Of a stretch of 64,000 nucleotides of DNA, positions 1 to 7,591 are shown in pieces. A model generated the notes under the pieces. The model was not told the DNA's origin. It saw only the letters and a program-made list of their open reading frames with translations, and did no database searches. Source of the stretch: Streptomyces blattellae (lineage in GTDB: Bacteria; Actinomycetota; Actinomycetes; Streptomycetales; Streptomycetaceae); assembly GCF_009709555.1 (NCBI RefSeq), contig NZ_WJBG01000167.1, forward strand, positions 1-64,000, read 5' to 3'. The translations under genes and the position numbers were made by a program. Each line of letters opens with the position of its first letter. Within the stretch, counting starts at the first letter, position 1.

Positions 1-62
1 GTAGCGGCCTAGCACGCCGCCCTCTCAAGGCGGTAGCGCCGGTTCGAATCCGGTCGGGGGTA
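1..62 (+). tRNA. tRNA-Glu(CUC), 5' end cut off by the window
   Basis: The anticodon stem (17-21 with 29-33) encloses the 7-nt loop CTCTCAA with anticodon CTC at 24-26, which reads Glu codon GAG. The T arm, with TTCGAAT loop, spans 38-54 and the 3' acceptor strand 55-61. The 5' acceptor strand and most of the D arm lie before base 1. CCA is not encoded. A tRNA-Glu beside ndgR-leuCD matches the Streptomyces arrangement. Confidence 0.9.
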
Positions 63-71
63 CTCGAAGGC

Positions 72-100
72 AAGGCCCTCCACTTCGGCGGAGGGCCTTT
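72..100 (+). terminator. Hairpin after tRNA-Glu
   Basis: The arm AAGGCCCTCC at 72-81 pairs with GGAGGGCCTT at 90-99, and a short T run (TTT) follows. It lies 10 bases after the tRNA and looks like its intrinsic terminator. The rest of 101-260 shows no gene that I can support. Confidence 0.7.
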
Positions 101-260
101 GTCGTTCCTGATGCTTCGCTTCCTGCATCAACCGGGCGTTGACCGACAGCAGTTGGGCTCTCGCGCGGCTGCACCGCGCCGCTGAGCGGCGGCGTCCGCG
201 CCGTGGGGATGAGCTGCCGCGGCGTTGAGGCTGCTCGTTCCCTACGGCGTTTCCGTGTGG

Positions 261-977
261 TCAGCCCGTGCGGCGCAAGGCCTCGGACAGGCGAGCCGCG
301 GCGTCGATGACTGCCTGGGCGTGCATACGGCCCGGGTGGCGGCTGAGGCGCTCGATGGGGCCGGAGACCGAGACGGCGGCCACCACGCGGTTCGACGGGC
401 CGCGTACGGGCGCGGAGACGGACGCGACGCCCGGCTCGCGCTCGCCGATGGACTGGGCCCAGCCCCGGCGTCGTACGCCGGAGAGCGCGGTGGCGGTGAA
501 GCGGGCGCCCTGCAGGCCGCGGTGCAGGCGCTCCGGCTCCTCCCAGGCCATGAGGATCTGGGCGGAGGAGCCGGCCTTCATCGTGAGCGTCGAGCCGACC
601 GGGACCGTGTCCCGAAGGCCGGACAGGCGTTCCGCCGCGGCGACGCAGATGCGCATGTCGCCCTGGCGGCGGTAGAGCTGCGCGCTCTCGCCCGTGACGT
701 CACGGAGGTGGGTGAGTACCGGGCCGGCGGTGGCGAGGAGGCGGTCCTCGCCCGCGGCCACGGCCAGTTCCGCCAGGCGCGGGCCGAGAATGAAACGGCC
801 CTGCATGTCGCGTGCCACCATACGGTGGTGTTCCAGAGCCACGGCCAGGCGGTGCGCCGTGGGTCGTGCCAGCCCGGTCGCCGCGACCAGACCCGCGAGG
901 GTGGCCGGACCGGACTCCAAGGCGCTCAGGACAAGGGCCGCCTTGTCCAGAACGCCGACGCCGCTACTGTTGTCCAT
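261..977 (-). CDS. ndgR: IclR-family regulator NdgR
   Basis: Predicted 238-residue IclR-family regulator. An N-terminal winged helix-turn-helix (about residues 10-60, containing LVAATGLARPTAHRLAVALE) is followed by an IclR effector domain. The start is the ATG at 977, giving the usual NdgR length; the longer open frame upstream runs through the promoter region. In Streptomyces NdgR controls leucine and other amino acid genes and responds to amino acid status. It is divergent from leuC, a known target in the family, with a perfect inverted repeat just upstream of its start. The symbol rests on length, sequence memory and synteny. Confidence 0.9.
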   Translation of the reverse strand: MDNSSGVGVLDKAALVLSALESGPATLAGLVAATGLARPTAHRLAVALEHHRMVARDMQGRFILGPRLAELAVAAGEDRLLATAGPVLTHLRDVTGESAQLYRRQGDMRICVAAAERLSGLRDTVPVGSTLTMKAGSSAQILMAWEEPERLHRGLQGARFTATALSGVRRRGWAQSIGEREPGVASVSAPVRGPSNRVVAAVSVSGPIERLSRHPGRMHAQAVIDAAARLSEALRRTG

Positions 978-985
978 GAAACGAT

Positions 986-1014
986 ACTTGCGTCTCACTC
1001 TGTGAAACGCAAGT
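986..1014. promoter_or_regulatory. Perfect inverted repeat, candidate NdgR operator
   Basis: ACTTGCGT (986-993) and ACGCAAGT (1007-1014) form a perfect 8-bp inverted repeat with half-site centres 21 bp apart, about two helical turns. It starts 9 bp upstream of the ndgR ATG, in the ndgR-leuC intergenic region, where an IclR protein would repress itself and act on leuC. Operator function is inferred from position and symmetry. Confidence 0.55.
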
Positions 1015-1174
1015 TCAATTATCCGTAGAAGGCGCCACCCTGGAGGGACAAAGGCGCAGCGGCCCACGGACCAACGGGCCCGGCGGCGGACGCCCGGAAA
1101 AGCGGGCGCGGGCAGCCGCTTCGTCAAGATCTCTAGTTGGGTCGGCGCAACTCTTGTCGGCCGGAGGGAAAGCG

Positions 1175-2605
1175 ATGGGTAGGACACTCGCGGAGAAGGT
1201 CTGGGACGATCATGTCGTCCGGCACGCCGAGGGCGAGCCCGACCTCCTCTTCATCGATCTGCACCTGCTGCACGAAGTGACCAGCCCGCAGGCCTTCGAC
1301 GGTCTGCGTAAGAGCGAGCGCCGGGTGCGCCGCCTCGACCTCACCATCGCCACCGAGGATCACAACACCCCGACCCTCGACATCGACAAGCCCATCGCGG
1401 ACCCGGTCTCCCGGGCCCAGCTGGAGACGCTGCGCAGGAACTGCGCCGAGTTCGGTGTACGTCTGCACCCGCTGGGCGACGTCGAGCAGGGCGTCGTCCA
1501 TGTCGTCGGACCGCAGCTGGGCCTGACCCAGCCCGGCACGACCGTCGTGTGCGGTGACTCGCACACCTCCACGCACGGCGCCTTCGGTGCGCTGGCTTTC
1601 GGCATCGGCACCTCCCAGGTCGAGCACGTACTGGCCACCCAGACGCTGCCGATGGCCCGCCCGAAGACCATGGCCATCACCGTCGAGGGCGAACTGCCCG
1701 AGGGTGTCACGGCCAAGGACCTGATCCTGGCGATCATCGCCAAGATCGGTACGGGCGGCGGCCAGGGCTACATCCTGGAGTACCGCGGCCCCGCCATCGA
1801 GAAGCTCTCGATGGAGGCCCGGATGACCATCTGCAACATGTCGATCGAGGCCGGTGCCCGCGCGGGCATGATCGCACCTGACGACACCACCTTCGCGTAC
1901 CTCAAGGGCCGCCCGCACGCGCCCGAGGGTGCTGACTGGGACGCGGCTGTTGAGTACTGGAAGTCGCTGTGCACCGACGAGGACGCCGTCTTCGACGCCG
2001 AGGTCCTCATCAACGCCGACGAGCTGTCCCCGTTCGTCACCTGGGGCACCAACCCGGGCCAGGGAGCGCCGCTTTCGAGCGCGGTCCCCGACCCTGCTTC
2101 GTACGAAGACCCTTCGGAGCGCGACGCCGCCGAAAAGGCCCTGGAATACATGGGGTTGGCGGCCGGACAGCCGCTGCGCTCCATCAAGGTGGACACCGTC
2201 TTCGTAGGCTCGTGCACCAACGGCCGTATCGAGGACCTGCGCGCCGCCGCCGAGGTCCTCAAAGACCGCAAAATCTCCGACGGGGTACGGATGCTGGTCG
2301 TGCCCGGCTCCGCTCGCGTGGGTCTGCAGGCCGTCTCCGAGGGCCTGGACCTCGTCTTCAAGGAGGCCGGTGCCGAATGGCGGCACGCGGGCTGCTCGAT
2401 GTGTCTCGGCATGAACTCCGACCAGCTGGCGCCCGGTGAGCGTTCCGCGTCCACCTCAAACCGCAACTTCGAGGGCAGGCAGGGCAAGGGCGGTCGTACG
2501 CACCTGGTGTCGCCGCGGGTCGCCGCCGCGACCGCCGTGCTGGGCCACCTGGCCTCCCCGGCCGACCTGTCCGACGCCGAGACCCGTACGCCCGCTGGAG
2601 TCTGA
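1175..2605 (+). CDS. leuC: 3-isopropylmalate dehydratase large subunit
   Basis: 476 residues, the normal size of Streptomyces LeuC. It is an aconitase-family [4Fe-4S] enzyme that, with LeuD, isomerises 2- to 3-isopropylmalate in leucine synthesis. Visible motifs are VVCGDSHTSTHGAFG near residue 130 and the cluster cysteines in FVGSCTNGRIEDL and HAGCSMCLGMN. The start is the ATG at 1175 with GGAGGG at 1163-1168; the in-frame ATG at 1154 lacks such a site. leuD follows 6 bp downstream, so the two form one operon, divergent from ndgR. Confidence 0.98.
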   Translation: MGRTLAEKVWDDHVVRHAEGEPDLLFIDLHLLHEVTSPQAFDGLRKSERRVRRLDLTIATEDHNTPTLDIDKPIADPVSRAQLETLRRNCAEFGVRLHPLGDVEQGVVHVVGPQLGLTQPGTTVVCGDSHTSTHGAFGALAFGIGTSQVEHVLATQTLPMARPKTMAITVEGELPEGVTAKDLILAIIAKIGTGGGQGYILEYRGPAIEKLSMEARMTICNMSIEAGARAGMIAPDDTTFAYLKGRPHAPEGADWDAAVEYWKSLCTDEDAVFDAEVLINADELSPFVTWGTNPGQGAPLSSAVPDPASYEDPSERDAAEKALEYMGLAAGQPLRSIKVDTVFVGSCTNGRIEDLRAAAEVLKDRKISDGVRMLVVPGSARVGLQAVSEGLDLVFKEAGAEWRHAGCSMCLGMNSDQLAPGERSASTSNRNFEGRQGKGGRTHLVSPRVAAATAVLGHLASPADLSDAETRTPAGV

Positions 2606-2611
2606 TCAGCC

Positions 2612-3205
2612 ATGGAAGCATTCACCACCCACACCGGCCGGGCCGTCCCGCTGCGTCGCAGCAACGTCGACACCGACCAGATCATCCCTGCTCACTGGCT
2701 CAAGAAGGTCACGCGGGACGGTTTCGAGGACGGGCTGTTCGAGGCCTGGCGCAAGGACGAGAACTTCATCCTCAACCGGCCCGAGCGGCAGGGCGCGACC
2801 GTCCTGGTCGCGGGTCCCGACTTCGGCACCGGCTCCTCGCGCGAGCACGCGGTCTGGGCGCTGCAGAACTACGGCTTCAAGGCGGTGATCTCGTCCCGTT
2901 TCGCCGACATCTTCCGCGGCAACTCGCTCAAGAACGGCCTGCTCACGGTGGTTCTGGAGCAGAAGATCGTGGAAGCGCTGCAGGAACTCACCGAGAACGA
3001 CCCGCAGGCCGAGATCACGGTCGACCTTCAGACGCGTGAGGTGCGCGCCGAGGGCGTCACCGCCTCCTTCGAGCTGGACGAGAACTCCCGCTGGCGGCTG
3101 CTGAACGGGCTGGACGACATCTCCATCACCCTGCAGAACGAGGCCGACATCGCGACGTACGAAGCCAAGCGGCCGTCGCACAAGCCGCAGACGCTGAAAG
3201 TCTGA
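2612..3205 (+). CDS. leuD: 3-isopropylmalate dehydratase small subunit
   Basis: 197 residues, full length. It is the swivelling domain that completes the isopropylmalate isomerase active site with LeuC. The N-terminal signature RRSNVDTDQIIPAHWLKK and the substrate-contact motif GPDFGTGSSREHAVWAL are both present. It is the second gene of the leuCD operon, and a strong hairpin terminator follows at 3253. Confidence 0.98.
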   Translation: MEAFTTHTGRAVPLRRSNVDTDQIIPAHWLKKVTRDGFEDGLFEAWRKDENFILNRPERQGATVLVAGPDFGTGSSREHAVWALQNYGFKAVISSRFADIFRGNSLKNGLLTVVLEQKIVEALQELTENDPQAEITVDLQTREVRAEGVTASFELDENSRWRLLNGLDDISITLQNEADIATYEAKRPSHKPQTLKV

Positions 3206-3252
3206 GCCGACGGCCCGGCGCAAGTCGAGTTTCGGCCACCTCAACACCCCCG

Positions 3253-3290
3253 CCGTACCCCCGATCAGCCCGATCGGGGGTACGGCCTTG
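3253..3290 (+). terminator. leuCD terminator
   Basis: A perfect 14-bp stem: CCGTACCCCCGATC (3253-3266) pairs with GATCGGGGGTACGG (3272-3285) around a 5-nt loop, 48 bp after the leuD stop. Only a weak T tract follows, as is common in Streptomyces. Confidence 0.8.
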
Positions 3291-3470
3291 TCTGCACCCG
3301 AACGGCCCTGCGCGGCCCGAACCGCGTCTTCAACTTCCCACGTTAGAGCGGTTGTTGCCGGGGTACGCGAGCCTTGTAGCCGCGGCTTTCGCGCGTGCTC
3401 GGAAGGCCGTTTGAGGCGGCAGTTGCACCCTGGGCAGGCGACAACTCGCCCCAGATGGCACAATCTGTGC

Positions 3471-3701
3471 ATGGAACACGACGGCCAACTCAAGCTCTAT
3501 GCGGCAGTCGCGGGCCAACTGAAGGAAGCGCACGCAAGAGTGCGCGCACTGCAAGTCCCGGAGGGCGTACGGATGGCGCTGACCCGGAAGCTGCTGGTCA
3601 TTACGGCCGCGGCCAAGCACGATCTCGCCGATGCGGCAAGGCGTCTGGAGCGGTTCACTGCCGACCTCGACGAGGGTCGATTCCCCGAAGAGGAACGCTG
3701 A
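3471..3701 (+). CDS. Small conserved hypothetical protein
   Basis: 76 residues, starting at the ATG at 3471 (MEHDGQLKLYAAVAGQLKEA). The sequence is charged and mostly helical by eye, with Arg/Lys-rich and acidic segments, no Cys, no signal peptide and no membrane span. The open frame continues upstream to 3288 but overlaps the leuD terminator, so the internal ATG was chosen. It lies between leuD and hupS. I do not recognise a domain, and its function is unknown. Confidence 0.6.
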   Translation: MEHDGQLKLYAAVAGQLKEAHARVRALQVPEGVRMALTRKLLVITAAAKHDLADAARRLERFTADLDEGRFPEEER

Positions 3702-3839
3702 ACAGCCCTTAAGGCCGTCGAGTCCGCTGCGGCACAAGGGTGATAAGCCCGTTTCGTGTTTGATTTGCGGTATATATCTGCCTAACGTGCGAAAAAGCTT
3801 GAACACTTTCGTTCTGGCGATGTCTCCGAAGGGGAAGAC

Positions 3840-4475
3840 GTGAACAAGGCGCAGCTCGTAGAAGCGATTGCCGACAAGATGGGCGGCCGCCAGCAGGCCG
3901 CCGATGCTGTCGACGCGGTACTGGACGCCATCGTCCGCGCGGTGGTCGGAGGCGAAAGGGTCTCGGTCACCGGTTTCGGTTCGTTCGAAAAGGTCGACCG
4001 TCCCGCCCGTTACGCCCGCAACCCGCAGACGGGCGAGCGGGTTCGGGTCAAGAAGACCTCCGTGCCGCGCTTCCGCGCGGGCCAGGGCTTCAAGGACCTG
4101 GTGAGCGGCTCGAAGAAGCTCCCGCGCGGTGGGGAGGTCGCCGTCAAGAAGGCGCCCAAGGGCAGCCTGACCGGCGGTGCCGCGGCCACGGTCAAGAAGG
4201 CCGCGGCCAAGAAGACCACCAAGGCCGCCGCCGCGAAGAAGACCGCGGCGAAGCGGGCCCCGGCGAAGAAGGTCACCGCCAAGAAGACGACGGCCAAGAA
4301 GACGACCGCGAAGAAGACCACCGCGGCTGCCAAGAAGACCGCGGCGAAGCAGACCACCGCCAAGAAGACGACGGCCAAGAAGGCCCCGGCGAAGAAGGCG
4401 ACGGCCAAGAAGGCCCCCGCCAAGAAGTCGTCCGCGCGCAAGACCGCCGCCAAGAAGTCCACCGCTCGCAAGTAA
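3840..4475 (+). CDS. hupS: HU-family DNA-binding protein with Lys-rich tail (HupS type)
   Basis: 211 residues from a GTG start at 3840. Residues 1-93 are a complete HU domain (MNKAQLVEAIADKMG, then the DNA-contacting arm around RNPQTGERVRVKKTSVPRF). From about residue 100 it becomes a histone H1-like tail built from repeated AKKTT, AKKAP and AAKK units. This two-part design is typical of the actinobacterial long HU; in Streptomyces HupS acts in sporulation nucleoid compaction. It is monocistronic, with its own downstream hairpin. The Ala/Lys repeats make tail length prone to change between strains. Confidence 0.93.
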   Translation: MNKAQLVEAIADKMGGRQQAADAVDAVLDAIVRAVVGGERVSVTGFGSFEKVDRPARYARNPQTGERVRVKKTSVPRFRAGQGFKDLVSGSKKLPRGGEVAVKKAPKGSLTGGAAATVKKAAAKKTTKAAAAKKTAAKRAPAKKVTAKKTTAKKTTAKKTTAAAKKTAAKQTTAKKTTAKKAPAKKATAKKAPAKKSSARKTAAKKSTARK

Positions 4476-4500
4476 GCGGGGCACAGGGGCACTCACGCGC

Positions 4501-4531
4501 CGGGCCGGACTCCCTCATGGAGTCCGGCCCG
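4501..4531. terminator. Bidirectional hairpin after hupS
   Basis: A perfect 13-bp stem, CGGGCCGGACTCC (4501-4513) with GGAGTCCGGCCCG (4519-4531), and a CTCAT loop. It sits between the convergent hupS and the small gene ending at 4540 and can serve both. Confidence 0.75.
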
Positions 4532-4539
4532 CGGCGCTT

Positions 4540-4743
4540 CTACAGGGTCTGCAGTGTCACCAGCGTGATGCGCAGGCCGTCGTTCGGGCCTTCCACCTCG
4601 ATCCGCACGCGCTGTCCGGGGCGCAGCAGTCGCAGACCGCCCGCGTCGAAGGCGGCGGTGTCGAAGGGGAGGGGGGTGCCGTCGTCGAGCAGCACACTGC
4701 CGCTGCGGGTGTCGGCGTCGTAGGTGTATGCGGTGGCCTGCAT
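4540..4743 (-). CDS. Small conserved hypothetical protein
   Basis: 67 residues from the ATG at 4743 (MQATAYTYDADTRSGSVLLDD). The pattern of a short glycine-containing turn (SGSVLLDDGT), then LRLLRPGQRVRIEVE and a C-terminal strand, resembles an OB-fold or cold-shock-like small beta barrel, but the RNP motifs of true CspA are missing. The upstream extension to 4878 enters a repeat element and was not used. It converges on hupS. Function unknown; a nucleic-acid-binding role is only a guess. Confidence 0.6.
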   Translation of the reverse strand: MQATAYTYDADTRSGSVLLDDGTPLPFDTAAFDAGGLRLLRPGQRVRIEVEGPNDGLRITLVTLQTL

Positions 4744-4861
4744 GTTCGCAGGGTATGCGCTCCGCCGGGCGGGCCGCGAGGGGGTGCCGTGCGTCTGCGG
4801 CGCCGTTGTGGCCGGTCGCTCCCCCACGTTCTCGGCTTCGCTCGAACCCGGGGGACCCCCA

Positions 4862-4900
4862 TCGCCGCGGAGCCGCACATCGATACAGCCCCGCGGCCCT
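4862..4900 (-). repeat. Dispersed intergenic repeat, copy 1
   Basis: Read on the minus strand this is nearly the same as 22310-22350: both carry CGCGGGGCTGTA followed by a short variable part and TGCGGCT, then CCGC-rich sequence. It occupies the gap between the 67-residue gene and cofC. Matching intergenic copies in one window suggest a family of short non-coding repeats. Confidence 0.6.
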
Positions 4901-4911
4901 ATGGGACGCGG

Positions 4912-5550
4912 CTACAGCCCTGTGATCAATAGGCCGGCGGTTGCCTTCGCGGTTCTCGGGCCCACGCCCAGCGCCAGTGCGGCGCGTAGGTCATCGCCGG
5001 TGTCGACGTCCTGGCGTACGGAATCCACTGCGGTGACGGTCAGTTCCACCGCGCCGGAGGCACGGTGGCGGGTACGGGAATCAGTGCCGAATTCCGGATG
5101 CAATTCACGGCCGGGAGTGGCGGCCAGCAGAGTTGTGCCGATTGCGGCCGCATCCGGGAGGAAAGCGCGGGGGAATTCAGCGGCCGCGTCCAGTACCCGG
5201 GCCAATTCCGGTGGGCGCAGGGCGGGAAGATCGGCATTGAGTGCGGCCAGGGCAGTTCGGGGATGAGCTGCCCGGACGACTGCCTCGGCGTGTGTCAGGG
5301 CCGCGTTCAGGCCGCCCGCGGGTTCGTCCGCGACGATGTGGGCGCCCAGCGCGGCCAGCTCCCGGCCGGCCAGGGCGTCGCCCGTGACAACTGCCACATC
5401 GCGGACCGCCGGGCAGGCCAGCGCGGCCGCCACGGTGTCCTGGGCGAAGGCGAGGGCGAGGCCCGGGCGCAGCCCGTCGGCGGCGGTGTCCGAGAGCCTG
5501 CTCTTGGCGTGCGCCAAAGGCTTCAGGGGTATCACCAAGGTCCACTGCAC
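4912..5550 (-). CDS. cofC: 2-phospho-L-lactate guanylyltransferase (CofC/FbiD)
   Basis: 212 residues. It catalyses guanylyl transfer to a phospholactate-type (or phosphoenolpyruvate) precursor in coenzyme F420 synthesis. The N-terminal nucleotidyltransferase signature WTLVIPLKPLAHAKSRLSD and the metal-site region AALNADLPALRPPELARVLD fit the family, as do size and downstream TLLAATPGRELHPEFGTDS. The start is the GTG at 5550, preceded by GAGAGGGA; an ATG at 5580 is possible but has a weaker site. It is divergent from the acyltransferase gene. A luciferase-like oxidoreductase at 34 kb is a possible F420 user. Confidence 0.9.
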   Translation of the reverse strand: MQWTLVIPLKPLAHAKSRLSDTAADGLRPGLALAFAQDTVAAALACPAVRDVAVVTGDALAGRELAALGAHIVADEPAGGLNAALTHAEAVVRAAHPRTALAALNADLPALRPPELARVLDAAAEFPRAFLPDAAAIGTTLLAATPGRELHPEFGTDSRTRHRASGAVELTVTAVDSVRQDVDTGDDLRAALALGVGPRTAKATAGLLITGL

Positions 5551-5737
5551 GAGCGTTCGTCCCTCTCTTGTCGCGGCCATTGTCACCCGGGCCATCTGGC
5601 AGGCGCGTGCTGGGGAGGGGCGCGAAGCTCCTGCAAGGGCGGTGGTGGGAGACGGGCGGGCGTACGGTGTTCTCGACAGACCGGCGGCCCGGGGCGACAC
5701 TTGTGCGGCAGCCCAGGCCCTAGAGGAAGGTGTCCGC

Positions 5738-6514
5738 GTGCCCCGCCGCAGAATCGGCTTCTGGTACCGCTTCGCAGCGGTCCTCTGCAAACCGCCGCTG
5801 GTGGTTCTGATCAAGCGGGACTGGCGTGGAATGGAGCACATTCCGGCCGACGGCGGATTCATCACCGCGGTGAACCACAATTCGCACATCGATCCCTTCG
5901 CGTACGCACACTTCCAGTACAACACCGGCCGTGTTCCGCGATTCCTCGCGAAGAGCGGCCTTTTCAGGAAGGGATTCGTCGGTGCCGCGATGCGCGGCAC
6001 CGGGCAGATCCCCGTCTACCGGGAAACCACGGACGCGCTCAGCGCCTTCCGGGCCGCGATCGCCGCCGTGGAGCGAGGCGAGTGCGTGGCTTTCTACCCC
6101 GAGGGGACGATCACTCGCGACCCGCACCAGTGGCCGATGACCGGCAAGACCGGTGCCGCGCGCGTCGCCCTGCAGACCAAGTGCCCGGTGATCCCCGTCG
6201 CCCAGTGGGGCGCCAACGAACTGCTGCCGCCGTACGCCAAGAAACCCAACCTCCTTCCGCGCAAGACCCACCATGTGCTCGCGGGCCCGCCCGTGGACCT
6301 GACGGGGTTCTACGACAAGGAGATGACCCCGGAGCTGCTGAAGCAGGCGACCGAGGTCATCATGGCCGCCATCACCCGCCAGCTGGAGGACATCCGCGGC
6401 GAGCGGGCGCCCGAGACGCCGTACGACCCGCGCCAGGAGCGGATCGAGCAGCGACGCAGGAGCAGGGTCCAGGCGGAGGGCAAGGCCGTACAGGAAGAGG
6501 GGCAGGGCACGTGA
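5738..6514 (+). CDS. plsC: 1-acyl-sn-glycerol-3-phosphate acyltransferase (PlsC-like)
   Basis: 258 residues from GTG 5738 with GAGGAAGG at 5723-5730. A membrane-associated acyltransferase that converts lysophosphatidate to phosphatidate. The HX4D motif is present (NHNSHIDPF, about residue 47), with the glycerol-phosphate motif FYPEGTITRD and the later CPVIPVA block. The C-terminal 30 residues are Arg/Glu/Gln-rich. Its stop overlaps the gpsA start by 4 bp (GTGA), so phospholipid backbone synthesis and acylation are translationally coupled. Confidence 0.93.
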   Translation: MPRRRIGFWYRFAAVLCKPPLVVLIKRDWRGMEHIPADGGFITAVNHNSHIDPFAYAHFQYNTGRVPRFLAKSGLFRKGFVGAAMRGTGQIPVYRETTDALSAFRAAIAAVERGECVAFYPEGTITRDPHQWPMTGKTGAARVALQTKCPVIPVAQWGANELLPPYAKKPNLLPRKTHHVLAGPPVDLTGFYDKEMTPELLKQATEVIMAAITRQLEDIRGERAPETPYDPRQERIEQRRRSRVQAEGKAVQEEGQGT

Positions 6515-7521
6515 GCAAGCCGGTCAAGGCGGCTGTCTTCAGCGCCGGTTCGTGGGGTACCGCCTTCGGCATGGTGCTCGCCGACGCGGGCTGCGAGGTC
6601 GTCCTCTGGGCACGCCGCCCCGAGGTCGCCGACGCCGTCAACTCCAGCCGGATGAACCCCGAGTACTTTGCGGGCATCGAGCTTCCGGAGAACCTGCGGG
6701 CCACCACCGACCCCGCCGCGGCAGCGGCCGGCGCCGACTTCACGGTCCTGTCCGTCCCCTCGCAGACGCTGCGCGGCAACCTCGCCGACTGGGTGCCGCT
6801 GCTCGCACCCGACACGATCCTCGTCTCCCTCATGAAGGGTGTCGAACTCGGCACCGCCATGCGGATGACCGAGGTCATCGAGGACGTCGCCAAGGTCGGC
6901 CAGGACCGTGTCGCCGTCGTCACCGGGCCCAACCTCGCCCGTGAGATCGCCGCCCGGATGCCGGCCGCCTCCGTGGTCGCCTGCACCGAGGAGGCCGTCG
7001 CCCAGCGGCTCCAGGCCGCCTGCCACACGCCGTACTTCCGTCCGTACACGAACACCGACGTGGTGGGCTGTGAGTTGGGCGGTGCCGTGAAGAACGTCAT
7101 CGGCCTCGCCGTCGGCATCGCGGACGGCATGGGGCTCGGCGACAACGCGAAGGGATCCTTGATCACCCGCGGCCTCGCCGAGACCACCCGGCTCGGGCTG
7201 GCCATGGGCGCCGACCCGCTGACGTTCTCCGGACTCGCGGGCCTGGGCGACCTGGTGGCGACCTGCTCCTCGCCGCTGTCCCGCAACCACACCTTCGGCA
7301 CCAACCTCGGCAAGGGCATGACCCTTCAGGAGACCATCGCGGTCACCAGGCAGACCGCCGAGGGCGTCAAGTCCTGTGAGTCCGTGCTGGATCTGGCCCG
7401 CCGGCACGGCGTCGACATGCCCATCACGGAGACGGTCGTCGGCATCGTGCACGAGGGCAAGCCCCCGGTGGTCGCCCTCAAGGAGCTGATGTCGCGCAGC
7501 GCGAAGCCCGAACGACACTGA
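6511..7521 (+). CDS. gpsA: NAD(P)H-dependent glycerol-3-phosphate dehydrogenase
   Basis: 336 residues. It reduces dihydroxyacetone phosphate to sn-glycerol 3-phosphate for phospholipid synthesis. The N-terminal Rossmann fold is followed by the catalytic Lys region (ELGGAVKNVIGLAVGIADG) and the substrate-binding domain (GLAGLGDLVATCSSPLSRNH). Oddly, the dinucleotide loop reads FSAGSWGTAFG, with Ser where most family members have the first Gly of GxGxxG. The GTG start overlaps the plsC stop. Confidence 0.96.
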   Translation: MSKPVKAAVFSAGSWGTAFGMVLADAGCEVVLWARRPEVADAVNSSRMNPEYFAGIELPENLRATTDPAAAAAGADFTVLSVPSQTLRGNLADWVPLLAPDTILVSLMKGVELGTAMRMTEVIEDVAKVGQDRVAVVTGPNLAREIAARMPAASVVACTEEAVAQRLQAACHTPYFRPYTNTDVVGCELGGAVKNVIGLAVGIADGMGLGDNAKGSLITRGLAETTRLGLAMGADPLTFSGLAGLGDLVATCSSPLSRNHTFGTNLGKGMTLQETIAVTRQTAEGVKSCESVLDLARRHGVDMPITETVVGIVHEGKPPVVALKELMSRSAKPERH

Positions 7522-7591
7522 GCGACGCCCGGGCAACGCCGGGGTGCGGACGCTGTGTCCGGGCGCTACCAACGGGTACCCTCAACGCGAT

